Shown here piece after piece: positions 20,681 through 31,730 of a stretch of DNA of 64,000 bases. The notes beneath the pieces are model-generated. The model did not search any database. It was not told the origin of the DNA and saw nothing but the letters and a program-made list of their open reading frames with translations. Positions within the stretch are counted from its first letter, which is position 1; the number at the start of each line of letters is the position of its first letter. The position numbers were made by a program, and so were the translations under genes. Location: the NCBI RefSeq assembly GCF_020497125.1, contig NC_059075.1, positions 26,882,003-26,946,002 of the forward strand. Reading direction: 5' to 3'. Source of the stretch: Mauremys mutica (lineage: Eukaryota; Chordata; Testudines; Geoemydidae).

Positions 20681-22973
20681 CTCCATAGGAGCAGAGACCT
20701 TCATTCCTTCAAATCAAGGGAACCGTTCTTCATTTTCAAGCACCAAGTCCAAAGCCTGCTGTCCAGCTCCCCTTATTATCTGAATCTCCAATCCCCTGAT
20801 CACTGGGGCCACACTGTCCGTTTTGATACAGATTCTCCCAAATAAAGGGACTTAGCAGGAAATACAACAGGAGCCAACACTTCCTGTCGACTGGAGATTG
20901 ACAACCAATCATAGCCCATAACATTCAGAGCCACCTTTAGGATTTGGGGTGACCTGCATAAGATTGGTTTGGAGGGCTCCAAAGGTGTGATGCTACTTAA
21001 CACAGTGACTCCAAAAAAACACACAAATAAATTCCATTCAAGCTAATTAGATTTACTCACCTTACAGGCTGTGTACAGTCTTAGGTGCTACTGCAGTATA
21101 AATAATAAACAACTTAACCAGCCCCTAAAACAAGCACAGCCCACATGCAGAAGTACCCAGGTCATTACAGTCACTTGAAAGCCTTGGTTGGCTGTAAACA
21201 TTACAGTTGGGTGAACTTAGGCGATACGGGAGTGTAGGGGGTCCTATGTGCATTGTCTCCTCTTGCACTTTGCGTGGGAACAGCATCTTCTGGCATTACT
21301 TTGTATTTTACATTCCAGCCCTTCACAGTCACTAACAACTCAGAACAAAGCTCAGCTGCAGCCACAGAATCCCTACTGTTCCTGTGTCTAAGCCACATAA
21401 CACTGAGTTTTGAATGGACAGTTTCCTCCCAGAACCCATCAAGCAGCTCCAGGTTCACACAGAAGGGTCGCAAACCCTTTCAGTGAAACTGGCCTGAGTT
21501 TGAGGTTTGTAACAAACTTAGATCCAGGTGAGTAGTGCACAGTTCAGTCTTTGCTGTGAATACCTCCCCCAGCACATCAGCTTTGTGGTCTTTCATGTGA
21601 TTTATCAGTGTCAATACTGTATTATGGGTATTGACATTTCTTATAGGTGCTGAACATTTTAACAGCTTTCTTACCTAGGGAGTGAAATCTTGCTATCCAT
21701 TGCACAGGCGTAAATCCAGTGCAACTCCATTAACATCCATGGTGTAACCAAGTACTGAATTTGATCCAAAGCCTGTTATTCAGCTGTGAAGTTTTCTGCT
21801 TGATATTAATCTCAGAAGAACCCAATTCTTCCTCTTGAGCAGAGGCTGCCACTTGTACTGCATTGTGTGTTGGTTTTTTTTAAATAATTTTTAAATTGCT
21901 ACAGCTGTTAAGTGCAGGTTAAGAGGGTGCCTCGCAGTAATAAATAGGGCACATCTTTTCTCTCCCTGCAGCAGGCCTGATTCAACAGCTTGCATTTAGA
22001 ATCAAGTCAATTTGCAAGCTCACAAAGCAGTCCTTACCAAGCAGGCCAAAGTCCACAGTTCTGCGTTTCAGTAGCAGAAAGATGTTGCTGAAAATAATTG
22101 GGCCTGGCAGCACTGGATTTGTTTCCAAAACCAGTCCAGGAGTTCCAAGGCTCGCTGAATCTTTGGTCGCTCTGTAAATCAGCCACATGCCTAGATATTG
22201 TGCCCAATTAATCTGGAATGAGTCTGACTATAATAACATACATTTGCAACAAGCTGCTTCTGTGGGGGACTTGGGGAAGGTGGGGGGAAGTGGCTCTACT
22301 CCTTCTTTTGAGCCCAGCTCCACCCTTTTCCCTTTCTTTTGTCAGCAGCATGGCTGCCAGTGCCCACAGGGATTCCACAGGGATGTGGGAAGAGACACAG
22401 CACAGTTGGCTTAATGACAACGGAGAGCTGTCATGCTGTTAGCCATTGACTAGCGCACCATGGCTCTGGAAGGCAATATTGCTGGAATACATTCTCTCCA
22501 GAGAAAGCCATCCTCAGAACTCACGACTGGTGCTGAAATGTTCCCAGTTCTCACTGCACTTTGGGGGGCTTCTTTTTAAAAACACATTCTGAGCACCAGG
22601 GAGCCAGGCGAGAATTGTGAGTTTAACATTGTTGGAAATAGCGCAATACACATGCCACTATATTCTCCCACATTCACTTCTGGAGTGTTTTTAATTCCCT
22701 TTGTGCTGCACCCCCATCACCACTAACATTAATTGGCAGAGGTTGAGAAGGTTCTAAATTAATGCTTTGTCCTTCCATTTTAATTTAAGACATCACGCCC
22801 ATGAGAGGAATGAACTGATTTCATCGGTCATGCAAACTCAGATAAATGCAACAGAGCCAGCATCTTATTGTTGTTCCCCGATGCCTTCTCTTTGCTTGTT
22901 CTAGTGTTCTCCAGCATGTGCTGCATTTAATCACACCTCACTCTGTTCCACTAGCATTAGATACAGCAATATC
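20681..22973. other. Unassigned DNA with scattered ancient repeat scraps
   Basis: No gene is supported. Around 21705-21780, 'gcgtaaatccagtgcaactc', 'cattaacatcca' and 'tttgatccaaagcc' resemble an old amniote repeat. Opposed frames at 22187-22442 overlap and have no domain. Confidence 0.4.
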
Positions 22974-23165
22974 AGGGGGGAGGGATAGCTCAGTGGTTTG
23001 AGCATTAGCCTGCTAAACCCAGGGTTGTGAGCTCAATCCTTGAGGGGGCCACTTAGGGATCTGGGGCAAAAATTGATCCTGCTAGTGAAATAAGGGGGCT
23101 GGACTTGATGACCTTTCGAGGTCCCTTCCAGTTCTAGCAGATTGATTGGTATATCTCCAATTATT
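22974..23165 (+). repeat. tRNA-derived SINE of the cryptodiran turtle (Cry I / tortoise Pol III) type
   Basis: The head reads GGGATAGCTCAGTGGTTTGA, a box A of the tRNA type, then CTGCTAAACCCAGGGTTGTG and AGCTCAATCC, where box B lies. The body 'gggatctggggcaaaaattg' is followed by a tail 'GGCTGGACTTGATGACC ... GAGGTCCCTTCCAG'. That tail parallels the CR1 3' end at 51495-51540 ('ggactagatgacctcctgag', 'gtcccttccaaccc'). Such SINEs are transcribed by Pol III and copied by the LINE whose tail they share. It ends in an ATT-rich run. Confidence 0.9.
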
Positions 23166-25439
23166 ATTACCTATTACTTAGCTCCATATTGGGAAGGGCA
23201 CGGTGTGGCAAAGATATCCTTCCATTCTACCCAGCAGCATTCTACCTTCCTTAGAATCCAAGGACCACACTGGTTACACCAACGTAACTCCTGGGCCATT
23301 CCACTGAAGCCAATGGAATTAGTAACTCAGGGCAGAATACAGCTCCTCCTAACATGCAGCACAGTGGGCCGAACTGATGGGTAGCTCGCTGGCTAGTGTC
23401 TGTCTCAGTTGTTTCTCTTTTGCAGGAATTGTTTGAAGAAGTGAGCTAGAGCTCAGTGAAAACACCAGCACAAAAGATGGTCTCTGTGAAGAACACCTGC
23501 ATCATAACTGTATGGCTGTGAGCAGCAGGAAGGTTGAGGTTTCAGCTATTTGCTTTTATTAAACTATTATAATGATAACATAACAGAAGAAATCAGATTT
23601 AGTGTCTTACTCAGAGACCCCAAACTCTGTCTCCATGTCTCTCTCTAACCTACTTTCCCTTGCCTTGTTAGCTACAAGTAGGGGCCACAAGATAGCACCA
23701 TGCCACATGAATGGAGGTGAACTAGGAGAATAACACAAGAAAGAGTTAGTGTCTTGTGCCTCATGGAGATTCACAGCTTTGTATTAGCATATGTAATACC
23801 CTCTTGTACTACTTTGGGAGGAAAGGGGCTGTATTCAAACGCAGGTGTCCATGTACAAACTGCCAAGTCTCTGTTTCTGAGCGAGCATTATCATCCCCTC
23901 TCATTCGATGCTTGAAGGGATCGGCTAGATTGTCTACTTCCAATTCCTTTTCCTGCTGAACAGCTCCCCTCCTTCCCTTCCAAGAGACGGTGTCTGGAAC
24001 AGGGGGTTAGCGTCCATCTTTTGGCTCCCACCCCAGGCAAAAAAGACAATGCAGAGGGAGCACTTACCACCTGCTGGGGTTTTCTCCCCCTTCCCTAAGC
24101 CCCTCCCCAAACAGCGTATCATTCAACCCCTGAGGACAGCTCGCATTTCTGACCAGATTGAGCACTGGGTTCCAGCAGTCGCCTGGAAAGTCACTCCAGC
24201 AATTAAGTCTTGGTAGCAATTTTTTTTTTTTTAGTATGAAGGATATGCCCCACTGTGCGGGGTATTGCAACCACCCTCCCTGTCAGGCCGTTTCACAGTA
24301 GTATTGTGGCGCCATGGAGAGGAGCTAATTGGATTTGTTGTCACCTCCCGAAGCTGCCAGGAGCTCACGTCTGCTCTGGTTACAGATGAAGACATCACGG
24401 TGACAGGCCTAGAGATGGCTCAGCTGGCATCCTAGGGCCACTAATAGAGCCATGTTGATTTAATGTCCGAGTGGAGAGGTGCGGACAAGCTGTTCAAGTT
24501 TTCTATTCCAAACAAAGCAGAGATCTGTTAGCAGTTGTCTGCTGGATCAGTAAATAAACTTCCATGTGGCTCTCGCAGCACCTAACCGTTGCTACAGAAG
24601 AATGACAAAGTATTTTAACATTGAGATGGTGCTTTTAAATGAGAGCACTGTCTCTATGGTTTATATTGCCCTGAGGGAAATCAGTTAATTCCTTCATACA
24701 TAAATTTTACTTAACTATGTAATTATGGATGAATCCTATTAGTCTTTAAATTGCTCACTAGTTAAAAGGTGTGTGTGTGTGTTTTCTATGTCTCTTTTTG
24801 CGGAATTTACAGATCATCTGCACTTATGAAGATTAAAAGCCTATTTGCGGGATGGGTTCCCCCCCACACCCTTCTTCTTCCCCAAGGGAAAGCACAGAAT
24901 TTACCCAAGGAACATTGCATGCTTCCCCTCCTTGTACCTTACTGGGATACTGCTCGTTACACCGAGTACCATTCAGGTTGTGTTTCTTTAGTTCTAGCCC
25001 TTTAGGCTTCTGTTGTTAAACATTCCTCTGGCCTGTAGCTAAATTATAGCTCTAGGGCCTAATTCTTTGCTGCCCTGTACCTACAATGGTCATTTACACC
25101 GGTACAACGTGGAGGTGAAAGGCAATGACTCGGAATAGTATCCTTGTAAACCCACTTTGCACTGCTCTAAAAGCCAAGTCTTCAACGGAGCTCGAGGCCA
25201 GGTGGTCAAGTGCTCGGCTCTCAAAACTGCACCAGATTGTCAATAGAGCTCCGTTCCCATTTAGGCACCTATGGGGCAAAGTTTTCAAAAGTGGTTGAAA
25301 CCCCGTAGCTCCCACTGAGACACATTATGGCCAGACTGTCCGAAGAGTTCACCACACTCTGGCTCTGATTCAGGTGCCTAAATGGGAGCTGGGTTCTTTT
25401 CAAAACTTAGTCCTAAATAACTGCACACGGTGCCTTGGT
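23166..25439. other. Unassigned DNA
   Basis: No gene is supported. 23270-23345 ('ttacaccaacgtaactcc', 'gaagccaatggaatt') and 25200-25420 ('tttaggcacctatgggg', 'aggtgcctaaatggg') look like pieces of old palindromic amniote repeats. 24590-24760 is AT-rich and repeat-free. A T run lies at 24221-24231, and a short (GT)n lies at 24769-24782. Confidence 0.4.
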
Positions 25440-25690
25440 GAATCAGCTCCATGGTTATTAGAAATACCATTTCTATAGCACCTTCCATTCAGCAATCTCA
25501 AAGTGCTTTGAAAACATTGACTGGTTAAGCCACATCCCCCAGGACAGGTTAGCAGTAATTACTCTGCCTGTTTCCAGATGGGGGACACCGAGACACCAAG
25601 GGGTTAAACAAGTTACCCAAGGTCCCACAGCAAGTCTGTGGCAGATCCAGGAATGGTAAGCAGCTCTCCTGAATCATTTCCCCTCCACAT
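25440..25690 (-). repeat. MIR-like SINE, antisense
   Basis: The order is 'ctatagcaccttccattcag', 'ctcaaagtgctttg', 'tgtttccagatgggggacac' and 'cacagcaagtctgtggcaga'. This is a nearly full-length antisense copy. Confidence 0.8.
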
Positions 25691-25842
25691 GGTGCTATAA
25701 AGGCTCCCAGGGTCTTAGAACAAAGCCCCATCTCTGCTCCAAGCAACATACATTACTACCTGGCAGCACACAAAAACAAACATGTGAGGGGTTTTGTGCC
25801 CTCCTTATTTAATAACTACCTGACTGTAGCATTTTTTACCCA

Positions 25843-25998
25843 TAGGTCTCAAACTGCTTTATCATGCTCCCCATTTTACAGATGGAACAGAAGTAAAGTG
25901 ACTTCCCCAAGGTCACACAGCAGGTCAGTAGCAGAGTCAGGAACAGAACCCAGGGATCCCAGACCAGTGCCCTCTGCCCTAGATCACCACTGCCTCAC
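25843..25998 (-). repeat. MIR-like SINE, antisense
   Basis: The order is 'ccattttacagatggaacag', 'ccccaaggtcacacagcagg' and 'caggaacagaacccagg'. It is a second antisense copy about 150 bp from the previous one. Confidence 0.8.
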
Positions 25999-26000
25999 CT

Positions 26001-27051
26001 TTAAACATAGTTAGTCCCAGCTCACTTTTATTTGAAGTGTGGGCAGGACCTTTGCAATACATAGAGCACATTGCACAGTGAAAACAAAGCAAAAACGATC
26101 ACCGAAGACTAAGCGCACAAAACCTTTCTTATGGCATTCAGCTTCCCAGGTCTTCCTCCCCTGTGTGTGGGGGCTGGGAGCACTGTGGACCTAGCGTGCT
26201 CAGTTTAGCCTTCAGGAACTCTAAAGGGAATCAGCCAGCCTTGGTTGGGCAGAGGGGCCAACCACGCAAAAAATCAAGACGTTTCTAAGCTAAAGGCTAG
26301 CACAGTCTCTTAACTGGCCCCACTGTACGGGGCTTTGCAATGTGTCAGCTCAGTTACATGCTACAGCAATACACGTAAGACAAGTGAAGGATGGAGTGCA
26401 GGCCCTTACTCACCGCTTCAGTGTTATCTACCTGGAGATTTGGGGGCATGGCTTCCAGGGCTCAGCTGGAGGAGAATGGGGGTGAGGGGACACACACACA
26501 GGTGTCCTTGACCATGTATTAGTTTAATTCAGTGCTAATCAATTGTGGTCCATGAATCATGAATGGTTTGCAGAAGCCTTCCTGGTGGTACAGACAAAGA
26601 AAGGGTTTTAGAGCCAAGTGGTAGAGGCCTGAGGTATTGGGAAAGGAGGGAATTGTCCTCTTCTGGGAGCCGTCTCCTTCACATAGGGAAATTCTATTCT
26701 AGATAGGTTCTCTCATCACTGTAGCAGCCAAGTCGGAGGACAACTGGTTTGAGAAACCGAGGGAGATGACAGAGGGGCCCTCCTCTTGTCACATATTCAC
26801 AATCTGTGCCCTGGTTAATACTGTAGCCTAAGATTTTCAAAGGCTCAGGGAGTTAGGAGTCCAAATATCACTAATTCAATGGGAGTTGGGCACCTGTCTC
26901 CCTTAGCCTGGAATTCTCAAAGGCTCCTTAGTGTCTAAGTGTATGAAGAGTGAAATCCCTCCCAGAGGTGGAGGTGTTCTCTGATAGGGAGGTATATGGA
27001 GCCTGGGGAGAATCATTTGTCCCTGGACAATGCCTCAGTGGTCTGAGTTAA
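26001..27051. other. Unassigned DNA with a palindromic old repeat
   Basis: No gene is supported. At 26827-26945 two related phrases, 'gattttcaaaggctcaggga' and 'gaattctcaaaggctcct', surround 'caatgggagttgggcacctg', matching the build of an old palindromic amniote repeat. Confidence 0.4.
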
Positions 27052-27082
27052 AAAAAATAAAATAAAATAAAATAAAATAAAA
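27052..27082. repeat. (AAAAT)n simple repeat
   Basis: About five to six consecutive TAAAA units between an A run and AAAGTTG. Confidence 0.95.
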
Positions 27083-27297
27083 AGTTGTTACAGCTCCGAA
27101 ATAAACCTTTTAAAACAATGCTTTAGACAGATTCACTTTGTTCTCATGTGAAAAACATCTAAGAAATCTCCTTCTTCCAGACCTCGCGGTGGCACAATGG
27201 ACAGAACAACATTGTGCTATCCTAACTCCTGGAGAGCAGTACTCTTTCTTCTCCTCAGCCTCTTGCCGATGAGCTTGTGTAATTTCAGTTTAATATT

Positions 27298-27495
27298 CAG
27301 AGGTGAAAGTAATATTAAACACTTACCCGTATGGGGCCCCGGCTCTGGGGCCCCTGAAGGGGCGGGGCCTTGGGCAGAAGGGGCAGGGCTGGGGGTCAGC
27401 CTCCCCAGCCAGCCCATCCACGCTGCCTGGCCTGTGCCACCTGGGGCTCCGGCGGCAATTTAAAAGGGCCGTTGCCAGGGTAGTACTTTCACCCA
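27298..27495. mobile_element. Non-autonomous hAT element, short copy
   Basis: The left end is CAGAGGTGAAAGTAA; the right end, reverse-complemented, is TGGGTGAAAGTACTA. Both sides carry TTAATATT (27290-27297 and 27496-27503), a perfect 8-bp target duplication. The GC-rich interior with 'ggcaatttaaaagggcc' shows it is a shorter relative of the element at 16151-16686. Non-coding. Confidence 0.9.
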
Positions 27496-27503
27496 TTAAT
27501 ATT

Positions 27504-27783
27504 AGAGACATTCTTGATCAGAAGACTACAGCTCAGTGGGCTTGATGAACTTTTTGGTCTCTTCATACTAGGCTCTGACTCCAGCTGCTTTGGATGTTCT
27601 CTCCAGAGGCTTTCAGGACAAATGATTCAAAGTGCATTTCTATTCACTCATACAAAATGAGCAAACTTGCTCACAGTACAACTCCTGACCCACTTAAAGA
27701 AAACCACCCAGCTGGAAAAGCAGCTGCAGGACGCTGGGTTCTTCAAGCTGACCGCTTCGTATAACAATGAATTTTTGAAAAAA
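27504..27783. other. Unassigned DNA
   Basis: Nothing recognisable was seen between the hAT copy and the Penelope-like element. Confidence 0.35.
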
Positions 27784-28975
27784 AGAACAGGAGTCCTTGT
27801 GGCACCTTAGAGATTAACAAATTTATTTGAGCATAAGCTTTCGTGGGCTACAACCCACTTCATCCGATGCATAGAATGGAACATCTAGTGAGGAGGTATA
27901 TATACATGCAGAGAACATGAAAAGGTGGGAGTTGCCCAACCAACTCTAAGAGGCTAATTAATTAAGATGAACTGTTGTCAGCAGGAGAAAAAAACTTTTG
28001 TATTGATAATCAAGATAGCCCATTTAAGACAGTTTGACAAGAAGCTGTGAGGATACTTAACATGGGGAAATAGATTCAATGTGTATAATGGCTCAGCCAT
28101 TCCCAGTCTCTATTTAAGCCTAAGTTGATTGTATCTAGTTTGCATATCAATTCAAGTTCAGCAGTTTCTTGTTGGAGTCTGTTTTTGAAGCTTTTCTGTT
28201 GCAAAATTGCCACCTTTAAATTTGTTACTGAATGGCCAGAGAGGCTGAAGTGTTCTCCTACTAGTTTTTGAATGTTATGATTCCTGATGTCAGATTTGTG
28301 TCCATTTATTCTTTTGTGTAGAGACTGTATGGTATGGCCAATGTACATGGTAGACAGGCATTGCTGGCACATGATGGCATATATCACATTGGTAGATGTG
28401 CAGGTGAATGAGCCTCTGATGGTCTGGCTGATGTGATTAGATCCTATGATAGTGTCACTTGAATAGATATGTGGACAGAGTTGGCATTGGGCTTTGTTGC
28501 AAAGATAGGTTCCTGGGTTAGTGTTTTTTTTCCTGTGGTGTATGGTTGCTGGTGAGTATTTGCTTCAGGTTGGGGGGCTGTCTGTAAGCGAAGACAGGTC
28601 TGTCTCCCAAGATCTGTGAGACTGAGGGATCATCTTTCAGTATAGGTTGTAGATCTTTGATGATGCGCTGGAGAGGTTTTAGTGGGGGGCTGTAGGTGAT
28701 GGCTAGTGGCGTTCTGTTATTTTCTTTGCTGGGCCTGTCTTGTAGTAGGTAACTTTTGGGTACTCTTCTGACTCTGTCAATCTGTTTTTTCACTTCAGCA
28801 AGTGGGTATTGTAGTTTTAAGAACGCTTGATAGAGATCTTGTAGGTGTTTGTCTCTGTCTGAGGGATTGGAGCAAATGCTTAGAATGTATCTTAGAATTT
28901 TTGGATTGAGATCTTGATTAGAAGAATTAAAAGAGCTCTGATCCCCGAAGTCTAGTTGTGAGGCTGCTTCTCCTC
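27784..28975 (-). mobile_element. Penelope-like element (PLE), 5'-truncated, with GIY-YIG domain
   Basis: Read on the minus strand, the end of the RT/linker region is open at 28518-28793 ('LAITYSPPLKPLQRIIKDLQ', 'GDRPVFAYRQPPNLK'). A cysteine cluster CNKAQCQLC follows at about 28476-28502. Then a 103-codon frame (28076-28387) with 'MIYAIMCQQC', 'MYIGHT', 'KRINGHKSDIRN', 'GEHFSLSGHS' and 'DTINLGLNRDWEWLSHY' is the GIY-YIG endonuclease. In PLEs this enzyme cuts the target DNA for RT priming. At 27784-27880 the 3' end has 'aggagtccttgtggcacctt' and 'agcataagctttcgtgggct'. The Cys cluster points to a Neptune-like group (tentative). The RT core is missing, so it is inactive. Confidence 0.9.
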
Positions 28976-29399
28976 AGGTATGAGAGAAAGTGAAAGTCAA
29001 AAGAAAACAATATACAGAGTAACTGAATCCTGACTGAAGTAGCTGGAAGGAAGGACATGGCTAAATGCAGCACCTAGAGGCTAAATGACAACCCTAAATG
29101 CTGGCTGTCTAGCACAGATTTAAAGGGCCAGCCAGGAGAGGTATTAATAGTGTAAACCCTACCTGAGAAGTACAGTAGATGTCATGCAGTCAGTATGTAG
29201 TGGGCTCTGAATTCAAATCTTTGTTTGGGCCAGAGATCTGTAAAAGAGGCAGATTTCCAGAACAGTAGCCTCCTCTAAGGTATGTGAACTAGTTGCATCT
29301 GTCTTGTTTTGTTCTGACAGACAAGTTAATACATATCCAATCCCTTTGGGGCATCAGTTGCTTCTTTGGAAGGGGTCTCACCATCCCACTAATAGCTGG
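28976..29399. other. Unassigned DNA
   Basis: No gene or named repeat was recognised. Confidence 0.4.
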
Positions 29400-29575
29400 C
29401 ATAAGAACAGATGAACAGCCATACTAGGTCAGACCAAAAGTCCATCCAGCCCAGTATCCTATCTTCCGACAGAGGCCAATGCCAGGTGCCCCAGAGGGAA
29501 TGAACAGAACAGGTAATCATCAAGTGATCCATCCCCTGTCGCCCATTCCCAGCTTCTGGCAAACAGAGGGTAGGG

Positions 29576-30507
29576 CAGTAGTCTTCAACCTTTTTATGGC
29601 CAAGATCACTTTTTGAATCTAAGTGCAACTCAGGATCTATCCCACCCCTTCCCCAAAGCCCCACCCAGTTCATTCCCCCCCCCCGTCGCTTGCTCTCCCC
29701 CATCCTCACTCACTTTCACCGGGCTGGGGCAGGGGGATGGGGTTTGGAAGGGGGTGCGGGCTGGAGCCGAGGGGTTCACAGTGTGAGAGGGGGCTCTGGG
29801 CTGAGCCTGAGGCAGGGGGTTGGGTTGCAGGAGAGGTTGAGGGGTGCAAGCTGGGGCTCAGGTACAGGAGGGGGCTCCAGGCTGGGGCAAAGTTGGGGTG
29901 CAGAATGGGGTACAGGGTGCTGGCTCTGGGAGGGGGGTCAGGGCTGGGGCAGGGGGTTGGGGTGGAGGAGGGTATGGGGTGCTGGCTCCGGAAGAGGGCT
30001 CAGGGATGGAGTGCAGGAGGGGGCTTGGGGTGCTGGCTCTGGGAGGGGGCTCAGGGCTGGAGTGCAGGAGGGGGCTTGGGGTGCTGGCTCTGGGAGGGGG
30101 CTCAGGGATGGAGTGCAGCCTCCCGCCAGGCAGCACTTATCTCCAGTGGCTCCTGGTCAGCGGCAGGCGCAGCGAGGCTAAGGCAGGCTCCCTGCCTACC
30201 CTGCCCCCACACCACTCCCAGAAGGTGCCAACACGCCTCTGGGAGGGCAGGGGGCATGTGGCTCTGCGCGCTGCCTCTCTCTGCAAGCACTGCCCCCATA
30301 GCTCTCCCAGCCAATGGGAGCTGCAGGGGCGGTGCTTGCAGGCAGGAGCAGCGCACATGGAGAGCTGCAGTGGCCACTTCCGGGAGCGGTGTGGGGCCAT
30401 GTTAGCCTTAGCAGCAGCCACACCTCGCTGCCACCGGAGATCGCGATCGACTGGGAGTCCCTCGAGAACCGACCAGTCGATCGCGATGCACAGGTTGGTG
30501 GCCACTG
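29576..30507. mobile_element. Large GC-rich non-autonomous hAT element
   Basis: The left end is CAGTAGTCTTCAACCTTTTT; the right end, reverse-complemented, is CAGTGGCCACCAACCTGTGC. The flanks are GGGTAGGG (29568-29575) and GGCTATGG (30508-30515). Both derive from GGCTAGGG by one or two substitutions, and GGCTAGGG is what uninterrupted CR1 has at that point. The interior holds a 51-bp tandem repeat and a G+C-rich 3' half ending in repeated GATCGCGATCG-type palindromes. No transposase is encoded. Confidence 0.8.
29740..30120 (+). repeat. 51-bp minisatellite within the hAT element
   Basis: The phrase CAGGGATGGAGTGCAGGAGG recurs at 30001, 30052 (one base changed) and 30103, a 51-bp period. Less regular G-rich copies extend left to about 29740. 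Because 51 is a multiple of three, reading frames stay open across it (for example 260 codons from 29623). The products are low-complexity Gly/Leu/Ala/Trp runs and should not be read as a gene. Confidence 0.9.
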
Positions 30508-30545
30508 GGCTATGGACTCCAATATTGCCTGATTAGTTCACTTTG

Positions 30546-31654
30546 GTCTATCAGAATACTCTTCATATTGGACAAGTGGCTAGCTTACTACCAGTTATAG
30601 AAGGGCCAGGTTTTGTTCTGTGTTATGCTGGCATGTGTGGAGTTGCACTGAGGTATGACTAGTGAGATTAAGATCAAAATCTGGCCTGAAGTTTTAGACT
30701 TCAGAGAGAGAGAGAGAGAGAGAGAGAGAAATGAAGACTGAACCCAACAAACTGGGGGAGTCTATAATTTGGCCTTTAACCAAACTGAAATGAAGATACT
30801 AGTAAGAAGCCAGGGCATGAGGAACTGAATGCAAAACATACATTCTCATTTACAGTACTGTGTGTTGCATCACCACGTTTATGGTAATTATTGGGAATGT
30901 CAGCTGTAGAAAGGGCCGAGCAATCTGCAAACAAAACCCTACCCCTTTCCACTGGCTTTACAAAGTGGAAGGATGGGAGAGATCCAAAGCTGAACTGGTA
31001 GCAGTTCTCTCTTGTCAAATTTCCTACATTTCCCCCGCAGTTGGACTGTGTAGCTATAGGGCTTTTCTAAAGGAATCAGTCTCAAAGAAGTTTGGTTTGG
31101 AGTATGCGCTTTTATTTCCATTGGCAGGTGGGTTCCAAAGAATCAAATGCAGACTGTTCTACTCCCTGCTTCTGTGTTCTAGCCAGCAGCATTTGCCAAG
31201 AGGGCTCTAACAGCCAAGCTATTAGGATGCCCACTTAAAATTCCATATCCCCTCCCTCCATCTAGTTACCACTCTATCCCTGCATTTTGAAGGCTAGGCA
31301 GTCTTTGCTGAGCCAGGGCCAAATCTGTACAGCTCATATTTGCTATTGCACACATCCAGCTTAAATGAGCGAGCCGGGAGGTGTATTCGTGCCCGAGTTC
31401 GACAAACCCAATAGGTTTCTGCAGATTTGGCTCTGGGAGGTTACTCTGGAGCCAGAAGTACTAAGAAGGCTGCTTCTTGTGACTACTAAATTCATCTTCT
31501 CCTCTGCCCCATTCTGCTTCCTCAGATTTAGGGCTTAATCCAGCAGCCACCAAAGCCAGTGGAAAGACTCACATTGACTTTAACAGGCATTGAATCAAGC
31601 CCTGAGAGGACTCTTCTAACAAACTTGGCCACGCATATGCAGATACCAAGGTAG
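30546..31654. other. Unassigned DNA with one microsatellite
   Basis: No gene is supported. A (GA)n run lies at 30703-30729. 31540-31610 ('gggcttaatccagcagccac', 'gaatcaagccctgag') resembles an old inverted amniote repeat. Confidence 0.4.
30703..30729. repeat. (GA)n microsatellite
   Basis: About 13 consecutive AG units. Confidence 0.95.
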
Positions 31655-31730
31655 TCAGTGAGGGAATCCAACCTGGGATTTTCAGCACTCAAAGCACTCT
31701 AGCTATTGAGCTAATGCAGTAACTGTTAGC
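31655..31730 (-). repeat. tRNA-like SINE head, antisense
   Basis: On the minus strand the sequence reads TTAGCTCAATAGCTAGAG (box-A-like) and, about 30 bp later, CCCAGGTTGGATTCC (box-B-like, close to GGTTCGANTCC). Spacing and order match a tRNA-derived promoter. The body beyond it is not recognisable. It is not a functional tRNA gene: there is no clean acceptor stem. Confidence 0.55.

Larger units (their letters stand above)
29400..30545 (-). mobile_element. CR1 LINE 3' end, split by a hAT insertion
   Basis: 29400-29575 carries the antisense CR1 3' UTR ('cagaccaaaagtccatccag', 'agagggaatgaacagaacag', 'cttctggcaaacagaggg'). It breaks off inside the motif that reads GAGGCTAGGGACACC in the CR1 copy at 19980. 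After the hAT element the sequence resumes at 30508 with GGCTATGGACTCC and a weak match to 'cctggctaatag'. The continuation is short and diverged. Confidence 0.75.

Noticed and set aside
22980..23050. A functional tRNA gene
   Set aside because: Box A and box B are present but the sequence continues into a SINE body with a CR1-like tail and lacks a proper acceptor stem.
29998..30120. CRISPR-like array
   Set aside because: The repeats are head-to-tail with no spacers, in a eukaryotic transposon; it is a minisatellite.
29623..30536. Overlapping plus-strand frames of 260, 230 and 163 codons as a gene
   Set aside because: They run through a 51-bp tandem repeat and GC-rich transposon sequence, encode low-complexity Gly/Leu/Trp/Ala runs in three frames at once, and lie wholly within a hAT element with target duplications.
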